Below, one piece after another: positions 53,979 through 62,216 of a DNA stretch of 64,000 bases. The position numbers were made by a program, and so were the translations under genes. Location of the stretch: NCBI RefSeq assembly GCF_000835495.1, contig NW_015622542.1, forward strand, positions 3,432,485-3,496,484. Direction: 5' to 3'. The notes under the pieces are model-generated. The model was not told the DNA's origin. It made no database searches and saw only the letters and a list, made by a program, of their open reading frames with translations. The number at the start of each line of letters is the position of its first letter. Position 1 is the first letter of the stretch. This DNA is from Cladophialophora immunda. Lineage: Eukaryota; Ascomycota; Eurotiomycetes; Chaetothyriales; Herpotrichiellaceae.

Positions 53979-54767
53979 TCATATCACGAGAATCGAGATC
54001 CATGAGAAATTGGTTTGGCGGGTTCCTGGAGTCGACGATGAATTTGTGACATTGAGGTTGGCGGAGTCCTCAGCTACGCTTAGCTTCTCTGGTTGTGGGT
54101 TGTCGTCTAGCGGATACTGTCCAGGGATGGCTATTGGAATGGTAGAGGGAACCTCAGGCGTGGTGGGAGGTGTTATAAACACAGGCTCGGCCATCATCCC
54201 ATTGCGGACAGTCTCAGGCGTGGTGGGAGGTGTTATATACACAGGCTCGTCCATCCTCCCATTGCGGACAGTCTCTTGAAGCTTGTTGCGTTCCTCTTGC
54301 GCTTTATATAGCAGCTCCTCAGAGTTATGCAGTTGACCCCTCAACTGAGTGATATCGGCTTCGAGGATCTCATTCAGACCCCTCAACTGAGTGTTCTCGG
54401 CTTCGAGGGCCTCCTTTTGACCCCTGAGCTGAGTGATATCGGCTTCGAGGATCTCGTTCAGACCCCTCAGACCCATCAACTGAGTGTTCTCGGCTTCAAG
54501 GTCAAAGATCCTTCTCTCCACTGCGATGTCAACCTTATATATAGCTTCCTTCGCTTCAAGTAATTCGGTCTGCAACCTTTCAACTTTGGACTGTTGAATA
54601 GCTCTCGCCTCTTCCGACTCCTTGAATTGCCCACGGAGTGCAAGCAGCTCGTCTTGGCTCTCTGTGGTCACCTTTTGAGCGTCATTAAGGCGTTCTCTGA
54701 AAGTGGTGAGTTGATGGTTTGCATTGGTGCATTCTGTTGTCTCTTGGGATCTGTTTCGGGAGGACAT
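53979..54767 (-). CDS. Coiled-coil protein with internal tandem repeats
   Basis: 262 residues from the ATG at 54767 (MSSRNRSQETTECTNANHQL); the frame is open to 54881 but a short 5' intron may exist. Residues about 15-180 are a long coiled coil rich in Glu, Leu, Gln. Within it a 28-residue unit (four heptads; LEAENTQLRGLNEIL then EADITQLRG) occurs twice. After it, a 20-residue unit (TVRNGRMDEPVYITPPTTPE) occurs twice in tandem, giving a Pro/Thr-rich stalk. The last residues are polar, then a hydrophobic end. No enzyme domain. The repeats are near-identical in DNA, so the gene probably changes length between strains. Function unknown; scaffold-like architecture. Confidence 0.6.
   Translation of the reverse strand: MSSRNRSQETTECTNANHQLTTFRERLNDAQKVTTESQDELLALRGQFKESEEARAIQQSKVERLQTELLEAKEAIYKVDIAVERRIFDLEAENTQLMGLRGLNEILEADITQLRGQKEALEAENTQLRGLNEILEADITQLRGQLHNSEELLYKAQEERNKLQETVRNGRMDEPVYITPPTTPETVRNGMMAEPVFITPPTTPEVPSTIPIAIPGQYPLDDNPQPEKLSVAEDSANLNVTNSSSTPGTRQTNFSWISILVI
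54152..54271. repeat. 60-bp tandem duplication in coding sequence
   Basis: Copy 1 at 54152-54211 and copy 2 at 54212-54271, differing at only a handful of bases. The unit is 60 bp, a multiple of three, so the frame is preserved. Confidence 0.9.
54325..54500. repeat. 84-bp coiled-coil repeat, two copies
   Basis: Repeated blocks with ggcttcgaggatctc and gacccctcaactgag recur with an 84-bp period (28 codons, four heptads). The second copy carries a small in-frame addition (MGLRG). Confidence 0.75.
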
Positions 54768-56596
54768 GATTTCAACTGCAAAAACGACTCGGGTTAACGA
54801 CTCGGAAGGGTTTGAGTGGCTTTGAATCCTCACCTGTGTTAGTGATCCATCAATATGTGTAGTTATATCAGAGCCAGTCACTAACAGTGAAGATAGGAAC
54901 GACTCTCTGAATGGGAGTCAGTTAGTAGGGCTTGAGGCCCGCGGGTGCAGGTCGATTGCAGCTTCTGCAGCGATGATTCTGGGGGAGGCGGTGACCGTCC
55001 GTCCATCGCCCGCCTTGGGTAATCTGAACATATTAGGAATTGCGGCCTACGACAGGCAACGCGAGAGCATGTGACAACCGGTGTCGAGTCCTCCAATGAC
55101 CATGTGGACGACATGGCTGAGTGGAAATACGCTATCCCTCGACCAACCAGTTTACTGATGATTGCATGAGCAACGACAATATCTAATGGCTGGGATGGAC
55201 TGCTTGGTGCAATCGCCCGATGAATCGCCCCAGGCGTGTGAAGCGACCTTTGTGTGCGGCTCCTTGGAGTGCGAGAAGTGCCGTGACTGGGCGATATGTG
55301 TTAGTGTGTTGGCAGACTGACCGGGGTATATACCAACCTCGCGCAAACTTCGGCGCAGTGTCGGGCACACGCTCTTTTAATGAAAGAGATCCTGAACTAT
55401 GTGGTAACTCAGACGTTGTTGGCGGCAACGAATATACTTGGGATTATCACAACACGTATCCCAACGAACGCTAATCGGGATCAGACATGTCCAGCATCGC
55501 TTGCTCAGCATTTCGGGCTGCCTCTTGGAGTGAAGAGTCCGGGTAATATGCATGAAGTCACTTGGGGAATTCCCTGCAATGATATCTCGTGGACCTTCGA
55601 CCTCCAGATCGGTCAGCCAGCAACGAGCCCGGGGTAGAGTCGCACGTGAGCTCCCCGCAATTTTTACTCTGCTTGGCGAGATTTCGATATCGAAAACTGG
55701 GGACCAACTTCGCCTTGCCGCTAGTCCGCTTTCGAGCGACAGCCTCGCGACGTCTTTCCCTCCGGCCTCGTCCCCCTCTCTTGTCGTTCTCGCATCTTGT
55801 CCACGGACAAAATCTCTCCCGCCTTCCATGTTCCTACATCCTGCTACGGCTTTTTGGCTGGCTCCATGTTGGTAAGCATAACAGGGATCCTGGCCTTTCT
55901 GCTGCTGCCGTCGACGGCTTGCTTGCAATTGGCCCGAGATCCAGGAGCCCAAAAGGGCGCCGCTTTCTCACCGACCTAGACTTCGCTCTCCTCACTTACC
56001 CCGTCCACTCAACCGCCGTGGAGGCTACTGTTGGCATGGCCATCCCTCGCTGCCACGATTGTCAGTAAGGCTGGCTCGTATATATCACCCATGGATGCGA
56101 TGTCCCTTGCGAGGAATTTTCTGATCTCATGAATTATACGCAAGGCATCGACCCATAGATATGGTATGGTGATACAATGCCACACGGCCCATGCGTCCCT
56201 GACGGTCTACTAAAGTGACAGCTCCCCTGCCATGAAAAAGTGCATTGGCTTGGGCATGATTGGCTCGTTTGGAGGAGGCTCCGTCGTTGACCCTAGACGA
56301 TGTACATTGGAGAAATAACTGCAGCCTTGGATCTGTCAAACAAGATGAAATATTAAGAGCTCCCGCAAAAGGCACCCAACGAGCCACGGTTGAGAGTCGC
56401 AAAGACCCCAGGTGAGTGGCTGCCTGCGACTATTCCCAAGGCAGCCTAGTGACTCTTCGCCTTGCAATGCCCGCCTTCACCCCTTCAACCTCGTATCATA
56501 CTGCGCTATTTCCGCACCACCACATCAACACTGGAAATGGCACCCCCCGCAATCTCCAAGGAGTAGATAGATGTAAGTACGGGAAACGAGGTTGAT
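54768..56596. other. Gene-poor stretch before the HET gene
   Basis: 1.8 kb with only weak frames on both strands. A short plus-strand frame at 55866-55979 opens with a signal-peptide-like MLVSITGILAFLLLPSTACL but stops after 37 codons. The region up to 56596 should hold the HET gene promoter. Confidence 0.4.
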
Positions 56597-58265
56597 ATGA
56601 GGACCAACACACCTTTCGTCGCGTGCCGGACCTGCTCTTGCAAACTTTATCCCTACACCTACCCGCCTTTGGATGGGGAGACTCAGATCAGGCTGCTTGA
56701 GCTCTGCCCGGGCCAAGGAACAGCGAACATACATGCAAAGCTCAAGAACTACACAATAGGCTCGACTCCAGCATACACGGCAATATCCTACAGATGGAGA
56801 TCCAAAGATCCTCTCCGCGCCGTCCACTTGGATGGCATGCGGCTCTTCGTACGCAACAACATAGTCGACCTGCTGAAATGTCTTCGAGATCCGCAAAAGT
56901 CTCGCATGCTCTGGATCGACGCCATTTGTATCGACCAGTCTGACGTTCAGGAGCGCAACGGCCAGGTCGAGAATATGGGATTGATTTACGAACGAGCTGA
57001 AACGGTCGTCTCTTGGCTGGACTTACAAGACGGACACGTACTCCGAAAGACGTCCGAGCTTCTGTCAGCTCCTAATCTCTGGAAATACACCGACTTCCGT
57101 AAAGGAAGAGAGGATTGTCACGAATTATGGGAGGCTTTGGAGCAGGTCATGACGCATGACTATTGGACTCGGACATGGATCATCCAGGAAATCATCACCG
57201 CCCAGCGCGTGATCCTTCAATCAAGATCCTCTGCCATACTACTGAGTGTCTTGGAAGACTTTGCGTACTGGGTCATGATCCTAAAGAATTCATCCAAAGC
57301 CATTCACGCTGATTGGGAAGGCATCGCCGCCGCAAACTGCATCCTACTTTGCGAACATCGAATGGCCGCCTCCACCCAATCGAGTTCTCGCCAACCCTTG
57401 GCACACCTCCTTATGCGATACGCAAACTTTGACTGCACGGATCCCCGAGACAAAGTATTCTCTCTGCTCAACATGTCAATTGAGCTTGACATATCCATCA
57501 TGGTTAACTATGCCTTTACCTGTGCAGAGCTGTTTGTCGAGGTGCTGCGCTGCTTAAGTCGGTCTGGGGAATTACGAGCGAAGGAGGTCGTTGGGATGGC
57601 AGCGCTATTATACAAGCACCTCCTCTGCGACTATCCCTCCGAGATCGAGCGGCGAAACGCAGTCTATGCTGTGGGGAGCACATTGGAGTTCGAAATTGAA
57701 CCATATCCACGTGGCCACATCACCTCAATATCGGTTCATGAGGAGCCGCCACAGCTCAGGCAACTTCGCAATCAAGCTGCAGGAATGAGAGAGACGCCGC
57801 AGGTCGGAGTATAACGGCTGTGTCCCGCAATGGGTGGATTTTCCCGACATTCAGAGGGCGCCTTTCGTCCAGCCGGATGATCTCGAAAGCTTTGTGGTTA
57901 ACTTCCATCCAGGTGAATCGACAAAAGCGCATGCCGCAGAGTTTGGCCTGGCGGACTGCAATGTCAACGAGGGCGACAAAGTCTATCAGTTCAGCAATAC
58001 CAACTTCGCTGTTGTCACGAGACGTGAACTACAACTAAATGATTTCCAACACAGGGTAGAGGAGCGAATAGTAGGGCCTGCCCTGTTGAGTGGCCCGATT
58101 GGCGCGACTGAATGGAATCCCTTCGTCAGATCGACCGACATGTCGTCCTGGTTCAAGTCGTTTGACTCGACGCATGCTGATGCAGCGGGATACAACACTG
58201 CCAGAACAAGCGGGACCACAATGGTCCAGCTGATGAAGCTCCTCTCCTTGGTGTGCCTGCCCTGA
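56597..58265 (+). CDS. HET-domain (heterokaryon incompatibility) protein, frame uncertain at 57.8 kb
   Basis: HET domains trigger cell death after fusion of unlike hyphae. The first frame (56597-57814, 405 residues) has all core motifs: YTAISYRWRS at 60-69, LWIDAICIDQSDVQERN from 105, and MGLIYERAETVVSWL from 127, followed by YWTRTWIIQEI. It stops at 57814, but a second frame continues the family's C-terminal part (DDLESFVVNFHPGESTKAHA; GDKVYQFSNTNFAVVTRREL) to 58265. A 46-nt GT-AG intron 57809-57854 would join them (540 residues), though it has no clear branch site. Alternatively a one-base shift joins them through EYNGCVPQWVDFPDI, which reads like protein. So the gene is either spliced or frameshifted. 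Domain call is secure, integrity is not. Confidence 0.8.
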
Positions 58266-58501
58266 AGCAAGATTTCATGACTCTGACCGAGAACGCTCCG
58301 TCAACGTGGTAGTTTGCGTCCTTCCTACGCCACCTGCGAGCGTTGCTGCGATTTGGTCGCTTCTTCGGAATGTCTTCCTTGGCCCTCTCTCCGGCCGGGA
58401 TCTCTTCCAGGATTCTCTGCAGCTGAGCCTGATCGGTTGATGCAGTACGGGCTTTTGCGACAACCGTGCCAACCGTCGGTTCGCCTGTATTCCTCATATG
58501 A

Positions 58502-58930
58502 TTTGACCTCCTTTTCCATGTCTCAGCGAAACGGCTCCGTGATGAGACACGTACCTGTGAAGCTCTCCTCCAAGACCTCAAGGATGAGGTTGGTGATTCG
58601 GAGGTAAATAGTGCGTGAAAGACGCGGTTACAGCACTCGAGACCCCCGACGCACCTCTGGGTCAGCTGGAAGCTCCTTTGAGTATTCATAAAGCCGAACT
58701 ACGGCCTAGAGGAAACATCCAAAACGGCATTTAGAGCCTTGAGACGGCGATTCGAAATTAGAAGAGTGGACAAGTTCATTGACGCATTGGAACGCGAGAA
58801 GGGTCTTTTTCGCTTTAGCCCTGGCAGACGATTGCCGAAAGCTGACCCGAGAAATCCAAACGAGTTTGTTGAGCATTTCCCCATGAATTCAGGATCAGTG
58901 ATGCTCGTTCCGTCTCGTCTTCTGATATAG
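58502..58930 (+). pseudogene. Decayed coding region, possibly a STAND-type N-terminal domain
   Basis: Two plus-strand frames with clear protein character, out of register with each other. The first (58502-58618) reads AKRLRDETRTCEALLQDLKD before a stop. The second (58682-58930) reads NYGLEETSKTAFRALRRRFE, then VDKFIDALEREKGLFRFSPG and ends VMLVPSRLLI. The rhythm of an amphipathic helix, a basic patch and VDKFIDALEREK resembles the end of the fungal N-terminal domains on STAND/HeLo-like proteins. No ATG or intron ties them together. It lies just downstream of the HET gene. I read it as a remnant; the family assignment is tentative. Confidence 0.35.
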
Positions 58931-59590
58931 GAATATCGAGAATCACACAGCCTTCCCTAGCCTTGTTCGAATACGTTGAGAGTAGGCTTCGGAATATCGT
59001 CGGGTAGTAGCCAGCCTAGGCACGGTCCAGTACATAAGTTGGTTGATCTGGGAGCCGTAAGATGTTTCTCGGAAAGATATCGAGGTGACACAGCACCAGG
59101 TTTGAACCTTGAAATGTAAGGGCCTAGCGTGACAGTCATTTACATTGCCTCGGCAACCCTGTCAGTCACGACTGTGCGAACAAACCTTCACGGGCGTGAC
59201 GGGATATCTGACACGGTTTAGGGCCGATAGGAAATACCTCGCAGGAAATCGGTTGCGTAAAAGGTTGTCGAATTGCACGAGTCATAGTTCCTAGGACGAG
59301 ATTGACAATTGTTCCCGATATGGTAAGTCGATTCGCCGCTGGGCCCGCTTCGATAAGAGGGGGATTCGACTATCGGCGGATGGAGCGTGGGGCTGGTAGC
59401 AGGGTGTCTACTTGTTACATGCAACTAGAATCAGGCCCGCTTTGAGCAGTTGGACTGGCCCCATTGGAGGGAGATTAGCTTTTATGGGACCGTGGACCAC
59501 TGCACGCCATCGAATATCAAGAACCTCAAGGACATCGCAAATCCATGCTGGCACGTTCTTGAACCAGACCTCCGCCAGACCACTATCAGC
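58931..59590. other. Intergenic region
   Basis: Upstream of the LamB/YcsF gene. Its coding-like frame can be followed upstream of the ATG at 59591 without a start, so a further 5' exon is possible but none was found. Confidence 0.4.
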
Positions 59591-60568
59591 ATGGCCCAAC
59601 ACCACCAGCATGTCGCGGCGGGACACTGGATGTTCACCCCTGACGCGCCGCTGGTGACGATTAATTGTGACATGGGCGAAGGCTACGGGGCGTGGAAGAT
59701 GGTGAGCAGGCTGCATGTGGTTCCCGAGGCGTGAAGGTTCGCTCAATTCTTCGTAGGGACCGGATGAAGAGCTGATGCCCCTGATCGAGATGGCCAATGT
59801 CGCCTGTGGCTTCCACGCCGGCGACCCCGTCACCATGCACAGGACGATCAGGTTGGCCAAACAGCACGGCGTCCTCGTCGGAGCACACCCTTCGATGCCA
59901 GACAGAGAAGGGTTTGGCCGGAGACACATGGACATGTCGCCCTCAGACCTCTTTGATCAGCTCGTGTACCAAGTCGGAGCCCTGGTGGGGATGCTCAAAG
60001 CCGAAGGCATGACATTGAGCCACGTCAAAACCCACGGATACCTGTGGCGGTACTGTGAAAAGAGCCCCGACCACTGCAAGGCCGTCCTGGAGGCGATCCA
60101 GGTCTTCGAGGTACCGGCCCTGATCATCAAAAACACCCGGATGGAGAAGATGGCGGCGGAAATGGGCATGCCCTTCCTCGCCGAATTCTACCCGGACCTC
60201 CATTACAATGATGAAGGTCAACTGATGTCCATCCTGTGAGTCCTGCCTGCCTGATCTCTCGCCCGCCCACTTGAGATTGACTGGGTGAGCGACATTCCAG
60301 GACTTCGGGGAGGGTGCCTCTCGAAGAAGTGCGGCCAAAGGTGGAAAAGATGATAAAGGACAATGTCGTCATCTCGAAGACGACACAAACCCCCCTGAAA
60401 CTAGACTTCAAGGGGGGACGGTTCAGCTGCTGTATTCACAGTGACCTTCCGCGTATGTGTGCCGTGGTTGATGCAAATCGATGCAGGGAGCTGACTGTTG
60501 AAACGATAGACCCGGTTGAAACGTTGAAGGCCACGAGGGAAGCGATCAATGCGGCCTGTGTGCAATGA
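59591..60568 (+). CDS. LamB/YcsF family protein (5-oxoprolinase subunit A type)
   Basis: Family of the PxpA subunit that opens 5-oxoproline and of lactam-utilisation proteins. Exons 59591-59701, 59757-60235 and 60301-60568, total 858 nt, 285 residues. Motifs: LVTINCDMGEGYGAWKM at 21-37, MANVACGFHAGDPVTM with the metal/active-site His, GVLVGAHPSMPDREGFGRR, YQVGALVGMLKAEGM, and LSHVKTHGYLWRY where bacteria have HVKPHGALY. The last 60 residues are an odd C-terminus (SCCIHSDLPRMCAVVDANRC) still typical in placing H-x-D late. All key residues are present, length is somewhat above the bacterial 250. Partners PxpB/PxpC are not in the window. The enzyme and the nearby permease suggest cyclic-amide catabolism; the substrate is not shown. 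Confidence 0.92.
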
Positions 60569-61057
60569 GGATCTATTTTGAAGTCATCACGGACATAACC
60601 ATCCATAGCAAGAAGATTTTGGCCTTTGGGAGCCTCAAAATGCTTCTCTTGTAAGCCATACACGTAAGCTGTAGTGATCGCAAATATCGGGGCGCCCAGT
60701 AAATAGGCCCTTAACTCCTACATACAAAGGAACATCCGCTCCTCGACTTCCTATCTCACACCAACCACAGTATGGGCTAGGGTCACTGTTAAACTCGACA
60801 ATTAGTCTCCTGGATGGCATATGACCCACTCCAGACAGTCCAAGTGCGTTTCGACTTTCCCATTCCGAAGAGGAGTATTCGTACACCGGTTGATGACAGA
60901 AGCTCTCGGGCCTGGAAACAGCAACCCCCAAACAGATGGGTTAATGTCTAGCCCGTCAGCACCAAATTTCACATTGCTCAGTCTTTGCTCTCTGGAAACA
61001 GATCGCCAGACCCCAGTTCCGGCACCCCAGCGCAGTGCGAAGACCGACATTGGCAAC
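60569..61057. other. Intergenic region
   Basis: Between LamB/YcsF and the tandem ABM-like gene, both on the plus strand. A plus-strand frame runs into the next gene from 60821, but the ATG at 61058 is the likely start. Confidence 0.4.
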
Positions 61058-61799
61058 ATGGCCAAGACGCTCACAGTCAGGCACCTCACCGCCGCCACGA
61101 AGCAAGCCCGCCGCGAGCTTATCGCGGCATTCCAAGTATCCATCCGCTATTCCCAAGCTGAGGAAGTCGGCACCACCAAATATGCCATCACTGTCCCCGT
61201 TGACCCTGGAGATGACAAGAGCCTCTACATCTTTTCAGAGTGAGTAATCTCCTCGTTTGTCCTCGTCGTGGTGAAATATATTCCCCTTCCCCGAGTAGAT
61301 ATATCGAGGACCATATCTAAACCGGCCATCTAGGTTCACCGACCAAGCCGCTTTGGACTCCCACGTCACCAGTCCGCCGGCGCAGGATGTGTCGAAGCTG
61401 TTCTCCTCGGACCCTGTTCTGGCAGCAGAGCCAGTAACCTACCATCTCACACCGGTCCACGATTTCTCCAAGCCCCGCACCGTCGAGGTCAGCGAGCCCT
61501 TCGTGCTGTTCGCTTCGTTGCCGTGCAAGGTCGGCCAGGGGCGAGCGGTGCTCCGGCGATGGAAGCCGCTCATGGTCGACACGGAGGCAGAGCGGGGCTC
61601 CCTGGCGTATTCGGCGGCCAAGGACATCGCGAACCCCGACCGTCTGTATGCCCTCGAGGTGTTTGTCGACGAGCAAGCTTACGACGACTGCCACGGGTCC
61701 AGTGAGCCGGTCCAGTCGTATTTGCGAGATACGGAAGCCTTGAGAGAGGGCGTGGACGCTCTCCGGTTGAAGGCGGTGGGAGGCTACTTTCTGAAGTAG
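61058..61799 (+). CDS. Two-part protein, antibiotic-biosynthesis-monooxygenase-like (dimeric alpha/beta barrel)
   Basis: Exons 61058-61239 and 61334-61799, total 648 nt, 215 residues, joined FSE-FTDQA in phase. The N-terminal half (residues 1-95) has the pattern of an ABM domain: a first strand (LTVRHLTAA), a helix (KQARRELIAAFQ), SIRYSQAEEVGTTKYAITVP, then SLYIFSEFTDQAALDSHVTS with the strand, 'E-x-F/W-x-D-x-x-A' and helix that define the fold. A second, similar unit follows (FVLFASLPCKVGQGRAVLRR; LYALEVFVDEQAYDDCH with Y-D-D in place of A). So the protein is a tandem pair in one chain. Many such proteins are heme- or quinone-handling or stress proteins, so the activity cannot be named. Confidence 0.75.
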
Positions 61800-62216
61800 G
61801 AGAGAGATCTCGAATACAGGCCAGAAATGGGTTTGCAGCTGTGGGTGACGAATTGGCATCATTTGCCTCTGGGACCTCACTCCACCGTGCCAAGCTGAGT
61901 CTTCTCTAGGGCCTTGTCTACTATGGGGGAGCTTAGGAGAAGAGATAGTGTCAGGGAATAGCCTATCCTTATCTGCTACAGTGCCTAGTACCCGATATTT
62001 TGCCAGGAATTGGTGGAATTCTCCGTCCTTTGCCCTAGGCTGGGAATCGAGGCCTGTTCCTGACCGGTCTAGACTCGAGGGGGGGTTTGGATGGCTCAGA
62101 AACAGACCAAAGGCTATCTGTAATTCTCCCTCATTCCTCAATATCTACCACCGCCGAGGCTCCTTGCATTGTACCGACCCCATCAACATTCAAGCACAGT
62201 TTAAGATGGACCGGCC
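61800..62216. other. Convergent 3' region
   Basis: About 420 bp between the ABM-like gene (plus) and the NCS1 permease (minus). No gene recognised. Confidence 0.4.

Noticed and set aside
54327..54563. Plus-strand repeat-rich frame (LSDIGFEDLIQTPQLSVLGF)
   Set aside because: It is the complement of the coiled-coil repeat; repetition makes it open by chance. The minus strand gives proper heptads.
55377..55952. 191-codon minus-strand frame in the accessory block
   Set aside because: Low-complexity Arg/Gln-rich start and no domain; the opposite strand is equally open, so neither is convincing.
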